Positions 1 to 5,436 of a stretch of 6,776 nt of DNA are shown one piece after another. The notes beneath the pieces were generated by a model. The model had not been told where the DNA came from, searched no databases, and worked only from the letters and a program-made list of their open reading frames with translations. Numbering within the stretch: the first letter of the stretch is position 1; every line of letters begins with the position of its first letter. A program made the translations under genes and the position numbers. Origin of the DNA: Nitrospirota bacterium (GTDB lineage Bacteria > Nitrospirota > Nitrospiria > Nitrospirales > UBA8639); assembly GCA_003228495.1 (NCBI GenBank), contig QIDY01000150.1, forward strand, positions 1 to 6,776, in the 5' to 3' direction.

Positions 1-3
1 CCG

Positions 4-897
4 TTAACCGCGAGCGCCGGAGAAATACGCGGCGGTCAATTCGTGTTGAGGGTTTTGAAAAATGTCTTGAGCGGGACCATATTCGATGAGTTCGCCAACT
101 CCGTTTATTGGCCAAAAAAAACCGACATAATCCGCAATACGGCGCGCTTGTGCCAAATTGTGCGTGACGATGATCACCGTATAGTGACCACGTAAACTTA
201 CGATTAAGTCTTCAACGATTCCGCTGGAAATGGGATCTAATGCGCTACAGGGTTCATCTAACAAGAGAATCTCCGGTGTGAGAACAAGCGCACGTGCCAG
301 ACACAGGCGTTGCTGCTGCCCACCGGATAAGCCTTGCGCTGGATGGTCCAGACGGTCTTTCACTTCATTCCACAGCCCGACTTGGCCTAAGATTGTTTCG
401 ATTGTTGAAGCCATAGTTGTATGGGTATGCAGACTATGTTCACGTATTGGAAGTTCAAGATTGTTTCGGATCGAAAACGGAAAAACCGTGGGTTTTTGGA
501 AAATCATCCCTACCATTCGACGGAGTTGCAGCACGTTGGTGGCGGGGCTGAGAATGTCGAGAATGTCGATCCCATTCATATGTAAACGACCCGAGACGTG
601 GCAGCCCTGGATAAGATCGGTTAGGCGATTGAGGCTCATGAGGAAACTGGTTTTTCCACATCCTGATGGACCCACCAAAGCCGTGAGGCATCCCTTATTG
701 ATCTCCAGATTGAGATGTTGAAGTGCAAGACGACCCTGATACGCGAGGGACAGTTCTTCGGCCCGAATGTGGGTATTGGGTTCACAGCAGGGTTGAGCTG
801 ATGGATAGGGTGCCCAGGTTTGAAATTCCGTGGGTATGTCTTGGACTGATTTTATGCTGGAAGTTGGTTGAGTGGAGTCCATTGTTCGGCCATCCAT
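4..897 (-). CDS. pstB: Phosphate ABC transporter ATP-binding protein PstB
   Basis: Cytoplasmic ATPase of the Pst phosphate importer; it hydrolyses ATP to drive phosphate passage through PstC/PstA. All ABC motifs are visible, numbered from the ATG at 897: Walker A GPSGCGKTS near residues 76-84, Q-loop Gln in IFQKP near 134, signature LSGGQQQR near 190-197, Walker B ILLLDEP near 210-216, D-loop SALD, and the switch His in VTHN near 246. The ABC core begins only around residue 45, so the N-terminus is longer than in most PstB proteins. The open frame reaches a TTG at 906. ATGs lie at 897 and 882; the one at 882 has a weak GGATGG seven bases upstream and may be the real start. The start lies inside the end of pstA (46-nt overlap from 897), which suggests coupled translation. 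Family assignment is firm; the exact start is not. Confidence 0.95.
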   Translation of the reverse strand: MDGRTMDSTQPTSSIKSVQDIPTEFQTWAPYPSAQPCCEPNTHIRAEELSLAYQGRLALQHLNLEINKGCLTALVGPSGCGKTSFLMSLNRLTDLIQGCHVSGRLHMNGIDILDILSPATNVLQLRRMVGMIFQKPTVFPFSIRNNLELPIREHSLHTHTTMASTIETILGQVGLWNEVKDRLDHPAQGLSGGQQQRLCLARALVLTPEILLLDEPCSALDPISSGIVEDLIVSLRGHYTVIIVTHNLAQARRIADYVGFFWPINGVGELIEYGPAQDIFQNPQHELTAAYFSGARG

Positions 898-1706
898 GAT
901 GCGCAAAAATTAATAATAAATAAAAGACCGACGAGCACGAGAGCCGTGGCATACGCATTGGGATTTCCACCCGCCACATTCATCGCCAAATCATAAATGT
1001 GCACGGACAGGGAACGTCCCGAATCCATCAACGATTCCGGCATGCGGTCCACATACCCGCTGGTAAAGATCAAGGCCGCGGTTTCAGCCATGGCGCGTCC
1101 TAACCCTAAAATACTTCCCATGACCAATCCGGGGATGGCCGCCGGGAGTAAAATACACCCGAGAGTGGTTGATCTGGAAAGTCCGAGTGCGGCCGCCGAT
1201 AGGCGCTGCTCAGAGGCAATGGCCCGAAAACTTTCTTCTAGTGTGCGAATGAGAATGGGCAATACCATACAGGCTAATGTCAGTCCTCCTGAAAGAATGG
1301 AAAACCCTAATCCGAATGCCTGGCAAAATAGTGCATTGCCAAAGAGGCCAAAGACGATTGACGGGACGCCGGCCAATACATCCAGCGAACCGCGAATGAG
1401 TCGTCCAAGACGATGATCATCCTGAGTATATTCAGCGAGAAACATTGCTGTGCTTAGCCCCATTGGTAACGCAACCGTCATACAGACTCCAATAATTAAG
1501 CCGGTTGAGAAAAGAATGGGGCCAATCCCGCCTTCACGACCGGCATTTTGCGGAGAAGAGAACAAGAAGCTCCAAGAGAGTTGTGCCCATCCATGCCAAA
1601 AAAGATCTCCTAGGAGCCAAAGAAACACCAATGTGATCAGTCCGGCCGAGAACCAGATCATCATCGTACTGCATCGTTCTTGAAAACTAGTATTTTGTGG
1701 CAGCAT
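852..1706 (-). CDS. pstA: Phosphate ABC transporter permease PstA
   Basis: Inner-membrane permease that pairs with PstC to form the phosphate channel. The 284 residues contain about six hydrophobic segments, roughly at 15-36, 61-83, 110-130, 134-155, 190-208 and 251-270. The cytoplasmic EAA loop that docks on the ATPase is seen around 166-189 (EQRLSAAALGLSRSTT then LP), followed by GLGRAMAETAAL, typical of PstA/PstC. Length is normal for the family. The ATG start overlaps the end of pstC by 20 nt; upstream there is only a weak CGGA element, so coupling to pstC translation is likely. PstA is chosen over PstC by position in the operon (just before pstB) and the short N-terminus with an early periplasmic loop. 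No oddities seen. Confidence 0.93.
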   Translation of the reverse strand: MLPQNTSFQERCSTMMIWFSAGLITLVFLWLLGDLFWHGWAQLSWSFLFSSPQNAGREGGIGPILFSTGLIIGVCMTVALPMGLSTAMFLAEYTQDDHRLGRLIRGSLDVLAGVPSIVFGLFGNALFCQAFGLGFSILSGGLTLACMVLPILIRTLEESFRAIASEQRLSAAALGLSRSTTLGCILLPAAIPGLVMGSILGLGRAMAETAALIFTSGYVDRMPESLMDSGRSLSVHIYDLAMNVAGGNPNAYATALVLVGLLFIINFCASWMAEQWTPLNQLPA

Positions 1707-2577
1707 CGAGATTCCGGTGTCGAAGGCTTTCGGCCATCATTACGAAGAGGACAACCATCGCCATGAGGAGTAGGCCACTGACAAAGAGTGTGGAACGATG
1801 ATTCCCTAAGGCATAGGCCATTTCTAAGGCAATATTTGCCGTTAATGTACGGATGGGATCGAAGAGATGTGATGGCGTTTGTACGATGTTGCCACAGACC
1901 ATCAATATGGCCATCGTTTCTCCAAGGGCTCGGGCGACCCCCAAGAAAATTCCTGTGATTATTCCTGCTTTTGCCGTTGGAAAAACCACTTTTCGGATGA
2001 TGGACCAACGGCTGAGTCCCAAGGCTGTTGCGCTATGAAGAAAGGAGACGGGTATTTGAGCAAAACTGGTTTGAGCGACTAAAGTGATCGTGGGCAGGAT
2101 CATCAAAAATAGGATCAGAATACCAGCCAATAAGCTTGGACCCGGGGGATGCCAGCGAGCAATAAGAGGAACAAGGACAACCAGTCCCCACAGTCCAAAC
2201 ACGACCGAAGGAATACCAGCCAAGAGTTCGATCAACCGGCGATATATTATGGCTAATAATGGAGGAGCATAATACTGAATAAACAACGCAGAGAGTATGC
2301 CGAGCGGCGCCGCGAGAAGGACCGAGCCGAGGGTGGCCCATACCGTGCCCCAGAGCATCGGAGTAAGCAGGTAAAGATCTTCCGTTGGGTACCAGTCGGA
2401 ATCGTTGAAATATGAGGAAAGGCCGACATGTTGGAATGCCGGCCATGATTCCTGGAGAAGAAATAGGACGATGAGGAGGAGAAGACTGCCAGCCATGAGC
2501 GACAGGGAACGAAGGCTCCACAATAGGACTCGATCGTTAGGGAAGCGGGACGAAATATTGTTTGAAGATGAGATCAT
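1687..2577 (-). CDS. pstC: Phosphate ABC transporter permease PstC
   Basis: Inner-membrane permease, partner of PstA in the phosphate channel. From the ATG at 2577 the protein has 296 residues: a short cytoplasmic lead, a strongly hydrophobic first helix (SLMAGSLLLLIVLFLL), a periplasmic loop of about 30 residues (SYFNDSDWYPTEDLY), then further membrane helices. The ELLAGIPSVVFGLWGL block is characteristic of Pst permeases, and the EAA loop (SATALGLSRWSIIRKVVFP) is near residues 181-200. The frame extends nine codons further to a TTG at 2604. Neither start has a clear ribosome-binding site, so ATG is preferred. It overlaps the end of pstS by 41 nt and the start of pstA by 20 nt. Confidence 0.93.
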   Translation of the reverse strand: MISSSNNISSRFPNDRVLLWSLRSLSLMAGSLLLLIVLFLLQESWPAFQHVGLSSYFNDSDWYPTEDLYLLTPMLWGTVWATLGSVLLAAPLGILSALFIQYYAPPLLAIIYRRLIELLAGIPSVVFGLWGLVVLVPLIARWHPPGPSLLAGILILFLMILPTITLVAQTSFAQIPVSFLHSATALGLSRWSIIRKVVFPTAKAGIITGIFLGVARALGETMAILMVCGNIVQTPSHLFDPIRTLTANIALEMAYALGNHRSTLFVSGLLLMAMVVLFVMMAESLRHRNLDAATKY

Positions 2578-3400
2578 GGACAGCGGGAGATCGAGAAAAT
2601 TCAATAAAGCTTTGGGCGAGACCTGTGGGTTGTTGTCTTGTCACCAGTGTGAGTGGACGGGATAGAGGAAAAGTGCCGTCTTGCACGGTTTCCAATGTTG
2701 CCGGAATATCATGCAAGGGCAACAATCGGATGGGGACTCCATGAGTTGCATCATATCGGGCGGTTCCAATCGACACATAGCCAATGGCGTGAGGATTGCC
2801 GGCGACGGTTTTTATTCCTTGCTCATTGTCGCCGATGATGACGTGGGCGTGGATTTGCCGAGTCGAAAGGGAGAAGTATTGAAGGAATAACTCCAGCGTC
2901 GAGCGCCCTGCGGCTTTGTTCACAACCGTGATTGGGGCATTCATGCCGCCAACGGTCTTCCAATTCGTGATGGCACCGGAGTACATTGCCTTGATCTGTT
3001 CATTCGTCAATTTATGAACAGGATTGTCTTGGTGGAGGATCATTGTAATCCCGTCATGCGCAATCGTGGCACCGTGTAATGCATCCTCTTGTGGTTTTAA
3101 CGCTCGGGAAACCATGCCGATATCTGCCATCCCATTTACCGCATCTGCAATGCCTCGTGAAGAGCCACCGGTTTGGACGTCAATGCGAGTCCCGGGATGA
3201 ACCGTTTCAAACCGTTTCCCTATTTCCGATACCAGTGGGGCCATAGTGCTGGATCCGGTAATCACCAGTTTTCCTTTGTTGGCTAAGGCGGGAGTTTGGC
3301 TGAATACGATGATAATGAAAAAGAAGAAATTCAACCAGGTGGCTGTCGTAGACGTATTGATAAGTGAAGAAGATGGCTGTGCCACAGAATGAGGTTTCAT
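2537..3400 (-). CDS. pstS: Periplasmic phosphate-binding protein PstS
   Basis: Solute receptor that captures phosphate in the periplasm and hands it to PstCA. The ATG at 3400 gives 287 residues with a signal peptide: hydrophobic WLNFFFFIIIVF at about 22-33 and an ALA cleavage site before Asn41. The mature protein is about 247 residues, shorter than the E. coli type. It begins with the ligand-site motif ITGSSTM and continues with QTGGSSRGIADAV and MADIGMVSRAL, typical of the PstS/PBP-like family. Where many PstS proteins read GSGT, this one has AAGRSTLELF. The frame is open upstream to 3613, but codons before 3400 lie in the palindromic insertion 3421-3587 and in the arsR end. A start inside the insertion at ATG 3571 has a strong AGGAGG site and would add 57 residues before the signal peptide. 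The ATG at 3400 has no clear ribosome-binding site. Phosphate is the inferred ligand; a related oxyanion is not excluded. Confidence 0.9.
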   Translation of the reverse strand: MKPHSVAQPSSSLINTSTTATWLNFFFFIIIVFSQTPALANKGKLVITGSSTMAPLVSEIGKRFETVHPGTRIDVQTGGSSRGIADAVNGMADIGMVSRALKPQEDALHGATIAHDGITMILHQDNPVHKLTNEQIKAMYSGAITNWKTVGGMNAPITVVNKAAGRSTLELFLQYFSLSTRQIHAHVIIGDNEQGIKTVAGNPHAIGYVSIGTARYDATHGVPIRLLPLHDIPATLETVQDGTFPLSRPLTLVTRQQPTGLAQSFIEFSRSPAVHDLIFKQYFVPLP

Positions 3401-3420
3401 GGTTTTCGAAAATAGCAGAT

Positions 3421-3587
3421 TAGGAGGCTGTCTCAGATGAGTGATCGTCACGAGGTTGTGTTGGTATGAGTCAGATTTTTCGATCGTTTCAGGCGAATAG
3501 TGGTGACTATTGAACGAAAAGAATCGGAAAATCTGATTCATACCGGCGTAACCACAGTAGATCAACCTCATCCCGGACAGCCTCCTA
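3421..3587. repeat. 167-bp MITE-like palindromic insertion between arsR and pstS
   Basis: Nearly the whole segment is an imperfect inverted repeat centred at about 3504. The ends are perfect 12-bp inverted repeats (TAGGAGGCTGTC at 3421-3432 and its complement at 3576-3587). The arms continue with imperfect pairing and include a 22-bp block beginning GGTATGA with two mismatches (from 3463, and on the other strand from 3544). The centre is a small perfect hairpin, AATAGT-GGTG-ACTATT, at 3496-3511. Both ends carry TA, consistent with a TA target duplication of the kind made by IS630/Tc1-mariner-type elements. Deleting the element with one TA leaves arsR ending in TAA, 19 nt before the pstS ATG. 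No protein gene is inside. The palindrome is seen directly; mobility is inferred. Confidence 0.75.
3581..3586 (-). promoter_or_regulatory. Strong Shine-Dalgarno sequence within the palindromic insertion
   Basis: AGGAGG on the minus strand, overlapping the arsR stop region and lying nine bases upstream of ATG 3571. That ATG is in frame with pstS with no stop between. It is the best ribosome-binding site in the operon, but it is part of the terminal inverted repeat of the insertion, so it may be fortuitous. Confidence 0.4.
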
Positions 3588-3908
3588 GTCAAAGGAAATC
3601 TTGCAGCAGCCAAGATTGATCGCTTTACCGGCGGTGGAATCTGTCACAGTCGTGGGTAGTTGATAGATCATTGTTTTGCCCTCACGGGTAGCTTCCACCA
3701 ATTCGGCATCTCTCAGGATAGCGAGATGGTGCGACAAGAGGCTTTGTTCTACGCCTAATTCTTCCATGAGTTCCCTGACATTTCTCGCGCCGTTCATGAG
3801 AGATTCCATGACTGCCAAGCGAGTCGAATCGGACAAGACTTTTAATTTGGCAGAACAAGAAGGAGCAACAGGTTTGATCGTCACGTCAGATAAGTCAAAA
3901 ACAGGCAA
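3585..3908 (-). CDS. ArsR/SmtB-family transcriptional repressor
   Basis: Small winged-helix DNA-binding protein, 107 residues, of the family whose members usually repress their own operon and release DNA on binding a metal, metalloid or other ligand. Core motifs: LKVLSDSTRLAVMESL (about 22-37), helix-turn-helix VRELMEELGVEQSLLSHHLAILRDAELV (about 44-71), and wing EATREGKTMIYQL (72-84). The classical ELCVCDLC metal site is absent: the matching place reads NVRELMEELGVEQ. Three cysteines remain: Cys18 and an adjacent pair Cys101-Cys102 near the C-terminus. The start is non-ATG: TTG at 3908 is used here and GTG at 3884 is an alternative; an in-frame stop lies just upstream and no ATG is available until Met34. 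The stop TAG coincides with the edge of the palindromic insertion. Probably first gene of the pst operon; ligand unknown. Confidence 0.88.
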   Translation of the reverse strand: MPVFDLSDVTIKPVAPSCSAKLKVLSDSTRLAVMESLMNGARNVRELMEELGVEQSLLSHHLAILRDAELVEATREGKTMIYQLPTTVTDSTAGKAINLGCCKISFD

Positions 3909-3926
3909 GGAATATTACAAGAATGA

Positions 3927-3944
3927 ATGAATATTCATATGAAT
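3927..3944. promoter_or_regulatory. Probable ArsR operator: two overlapping perfect palindromes
   Basis: ATGAATATTCAT (3927-3938) and ATTCATATGAAT (3933-3944) are both perfect 12-bp palindromes overlapping by six bases. A further GAATGA copy sits just left. AT-rich ATGAA/TTCAT dyads are the usual type of site for ArsR/SmtB proteins. The site lies 19 bases upstream of the arsR TTG and just downstream of the proposed -10, where a bound repressor would block transcription of arsR-pstSCAB. Confidence 0.65.
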
Positions 3945-3949
3945 GGAAA

Positions 3950-3976
3950 TTTATATTAAAAACTCTCCCCAGTCAA
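3950..3976 (-). promoter_or_regulatory. Putative arsR-pstSCAB promoter
   Basis: On the minus strand TTGACT (3976-3971) matches the -35 consensus at five of six bases. It is followed by TATAAA (3955-3950) at a 15-base spacing, or TAAATT at 17. Transcription would begin within or next to the palindromic operator. Spacing for the better -10 is short, so this is moderate evidence. Confidence 0.45.
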
Positions 3977-4014
3977 GTGACCATCCCCTTTGTCCGGGCT
4001 GGCTCCCATTTTTC

Positions 4015-4047
4015 AGGGGAAATGGACTGAAAGCAGGACATTCCCCT
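4015..4047. other. Hairpin in the arsR/CBS divergent intergenic region
   Basis: AGGGGAA at 4015-4021 pairs perfectly with TTCCCCT at 4041-4047. Allowing one bulged A, the stem extends to TG/CA, leaving a loop of about 14 bases. It sits about 75 bases upstream of the CBS gene and would fall in its leader RNA if transcription starts further upstream. No riboswitch class is recognised. Apart from this and the arsR operator, nothing else is seen in 3909-4110. Confidence 0.4.
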
Positions 4048-4110
4048 CAACCTGGATCTTTTAGGGCAATTCCTTCACAATACGTCTCCATCGTGTTTGT
4101 TGCGGGGACC

Positions 4111-4116
4111 AGGGAG
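4111..4116 (+). promoter_or_regulatory. Ribosome-binding site for the CBS gene
   Basis: AGGGAG seven bases before ATG 4124. It decides the start in favour of 4124 over the in-frame TTG at 4097, which has no such site. Confidence 0.7.
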
Positions 4117-4123
4117 ATATCAT

Positions 4124-4525
4124 ATGGCTACCATCGGGCAATTAATGACACGGGATCTCAGTTTCATTCATGAAGAAGCCAGTATTCAAGAAGCCGCACG
4201 GTCCATGAATCATAAACGCATAGGATCGTTGTTGGTGAAAAATGAAGAGGACTTTTCGGGGATTGTGACCGAGACGGATGTGGTTCGAGCTGTCGCTGAG
4301 CAACCTGCCGAGGTCTGCCAGCTAACCGTGAAGGAGCTAATGTCTCGTCCGATCATTACTATTAATCGAAAGATGTCGCCCCACTATGCACGGGATCTTA
4401 TGGCTGACCGGAAAATCCGGCATTTGGGAGTAACGGAAGAAGGGGAAATTGTCGGTGTCATATCTGTTCGAGATCTTCTTGCCTATTTCAAAACAGTCTC
4501 ACAAGATCTGGGAGAGGCCGAGTAG
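4124..4525 (+). CDS. Stand-alone two-CBS-domain protein
   Basis: Cytoplasmic protein of 133 residues made only of a tandem CBS pair (Bateman module). Such modules usually bind AMP, ATP or S-adenosylmethionine and act as energy or ligand sensors. CBS1 spans about 1-58, starting MATIGQLMTRDL and ending GIVTETDVVRAV. CBS2 spans about 67-123, starting VKELMSRPIITI and ending GVISVRDLLAYF. The conserved Asp in each closing motif (TETD, SVRD; Asp52 and Asp117) is a typical ribose contact. No catalytic, DNA-binding or membrane domain is attached. The start has a good ribosome-binding site. The gene is divergent from arsR, with 215 bp between, and is followed by a terminator-like hairpin, so it is probably transcribed alone. 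Partner and ligand are unknown; a link to phosphate uptake rests only on proximity. Confidence 0.88.
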   Translation: MATIGQLMTRDLSFIHEEASIQEAARSMNHKRIGSLLVKNEEDFSGIVTETDVVRAVAEQPAEVCQLTVKELMSRPIITINRKMSPHYARDLMADRKIRHLGVTEEGEIVGVISVRDLLAYFKTVSQDLGEAE

Positions 4526-4600
4526 TGTTGAGTCAGCCTTGGTCGAATATATTCCCCTTCCTTGCCTGAGGATCCTCCCCCAACTCATACATCTCAAATT

Positions 4601-4657
4601 TCCCTCGCTCCTTCTTTCTGCTTCGGAACGAAGCCCTCAAGGACAAGGGAGTTTTAT
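4601..4657 (+). terminator. Terminator-like hairpin after the CBS gene (repeat copy 1)
   Basis: Three stacked stems close on a GAA loop at 4626-4628: TCCCT/AGGGA (4601-4605, 4646-4650), TCCTT/AAGGA, and GCTTCG/CGAAGC. A short T-run (GTTTTAT) follows. It starts 75 bases after the CBS stop. The segment 4616-4662 matches 5228-5274 at 36 of 47 positions, so it is also one copy of a local repeat, and the terminator role is less certain than the fold. Confidence 0.5.
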
Positions 4658-4846
4658 AATGTTTTGGTTGAAAGCTGAAATTCTATAGTGCAAATATTGC
4701 CCTTTCCCATTTAGTAGGAACTTGCAAGGAGATCCACAGCTGAGCCTCGCTATTTCTGGTCTGAAATTTTCAAACACCTAGACTTCATCTCTCAGACAGT
4801 GTCTTGTAAAGGGCAGATTCGGTGGATGTGGTCGTGGCCTGTACAT

Positions 4847-4971
4847 ACTCGTCCCGCCATCGTAGTTTTTAGCCGGGATCTACCTTGCTTTTTCTGCGAG
4901 GGGTCTGGAAAGATAGATTCCCCCTCTGTCAATGGCTACAGGGGCAAGTTCAACGCCTTGCTGGGATGACT
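4847..4971. repeat. Degenerate palindromic interspersed repeat
   Basis: The ends are an imperfect inverted repeat: ACTCGTCCC at 4847-4855 against GGGATGACT at 4963-4971, seven of nine pairing. Inside are hairpins TCCCG/CGGGA (4852-4856, 4874-4878) and CCC-CTGT/ACAGGGG (4922-4929, 4938-4944). The layout resembles the dispersed palindromes with GTCATCCC-type ends found in many bacterial genomes, but this copy is worn and the family is judged from memory only. Confidence 0.4.
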
Positions 4972-4977
4972 CCAAGA

Positions 4978-5022
4978 GGGAAACAGGGAGTCTGAGAGAG
5001 AAACTGAATCCTCTGGTTTCCC
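4978..5022. repeat. Inverted repeat GGGAAAC/GTTTCCC
   Basis: A perfect 7-bp inverted repeat, GGGAAAC at 4978-4984 and GTTTCCC at 5016-5022, with some extra pairing inside (CAGGGAG against CTCTGG, imperfect). It is not followed by a T-run, so it is not a simple terminator. Role unknown. Confidence 0.35.
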
Positions 5023-5206
5023 ATTGATCATTTGGGAGTCACATATTGGTCCGAGAGATCAAATTTTGTTTTTCACTGTTGATGGAACCTATGGGTATAA
5101 TACCGACGATCTGTGCAGAGCAACTTCTAGGCTACGGGAAATCCAATTGAGAGTTTGCGAAAGAAAAATTTAAGAAATATAGTGTGTTAACTATCGGAAG
5201 AGCTTT

Positions 5207-5274
5207 CACCCTCATCCAAACCTTTCGTTCTTCTTTGGAACGAAACCCTCGGGGATGTGGGAGTGTTGAAATGT
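5207..5274. repeat. Structured repeat copy 2
   Basis: The segment 5228-5274 matches 4616-4662 at 36 of 47 positions, with shared cores GGAACGAA, CCCTC and GGGAGT. It folds into its own hairpin: TTTCGTTC at 5223-5230 pairs perfectly with GAACGAAA at 5238-5245, and CATCC (5213-5217) pairs with GGATG (5253-5257), extended by CCC/GGG. The two copies use different bases in their stems yet both form long hairpins. Confidence 0.5.
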
Positions 5275-5356
5275 CTTTAGTCTTACTGTTGCCCAAACCA
5301 CGGACTCCTTCGTGAAATTTTTATTTCCAAAATTTTTCATCGAAATTGTGAAGGTG

Positions 5357-5383
5357 ATGACAATATTTTTGTTTTTTTATCAT
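5357..5383 (+). promoter_or_regulatory. Possible histidine kinase promoter
   Basis: ATGACA (5357-5362) and TATCAT (5378-5383) each match the -35 and -10 consensus at five of six bases. The spacing is 15, shorter than ideal. It would give a leader of about 45 bases before ATG 5437. Confidence 0.3.
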
Positions 5384-5424
5384 GAGGTTTATGACCTCTG
5401 GATGCATGATAGATATTTCATGAT
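5379..5424. promoter_or_regulatory. CATGA repeats and small hairpin upstream of the kinase
   Basis: CATGA occurs at 5381, 5405 and 5419. The outer two are part of a perfect 7-bp inverted repeat, ATCATGA (5379-5385) with TCATGAT (5418-5424). Between them GAGGT (5384-5388) pairs with ACCTC (5394-5398). This could be a regulator site or a leader hairpin; AT-rich chance repeats are the alternative. Confidence 0.3.
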
Positions 5425-5436
5425 GAATACTTAACA

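Larger units (their letters stand above)
4526..5436. other. Gene-free, hairpin-rich region between the CBS gene and the kinase
   Basis: About 0.9 kb with no convincing open frame on either strand and no tRNA or rRNA-like sequence. It contains a terminator-like hairpin and its second copy, a worn palindromic repeat (4847-4971) and a further inverted repeat (4978-5022). It also holds an 8-bp inverted repeat, TGCCCTTT at 4698-4705 with AAAGGGCA at 4808-4815, that encloses two smaller palindromes (TGAAATTTTCA at 4762-4772 and AGACAGTGTCT at 4795-4805). No recognisable pseudogene was found. A small RNA is possible but not shown. Confidence 0.6.

Noticed and set aside
230..721. 163-codon plus-strand open frame antisense to pstB
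   Set aside because: It lies wholly across the conserved ABC motifs of pstB and encodes a low-complexity, Arg/Ser-rich product typical of an antisense shadow.
997..1416. 139-codon plus-strand open frame antisense to pstA
   Set aside because: It covers conserved pstA permease sequence, and its product has no recognisable domain.
3401..3613. Upstream part of the pstS frame taken as coding from 3613
   Set aside because: It runs through the end of arsR and the palindromic insertion, whereas a normal signal peptide follows the ATG at 3400. Only a start at 3571 has ribosome-site support, and it is kept as a separate finding.
4655..4660. TATAAT as a -10 promoter box
   Set aside because: The sequence at the proper distance upstream is in the hairpin and does not resemble a -35 box.
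4449..4688. 79-codon plus-strand open frame overlapping the CBS gene end
   Set aside because: It starts inside the CBS gene in another frame, then runs over the terminator-like hairpin; there is no ribosome site and no recognisable domain.
5096..5101. TATAAT as a promoter for the kinase
   Set aside because: No fitting -35 at 16-18 bases and no extended -10; it would also leave a leader of over 300 bases passing through repeat copy 2.
4526..5436. CRISPR array or tRNA in the long intergenic region
   Set aside because: There are only two diverged repeat copies about 0.6 kb apart, without regular spacing, and no cloverleaf-like arrangement was found.
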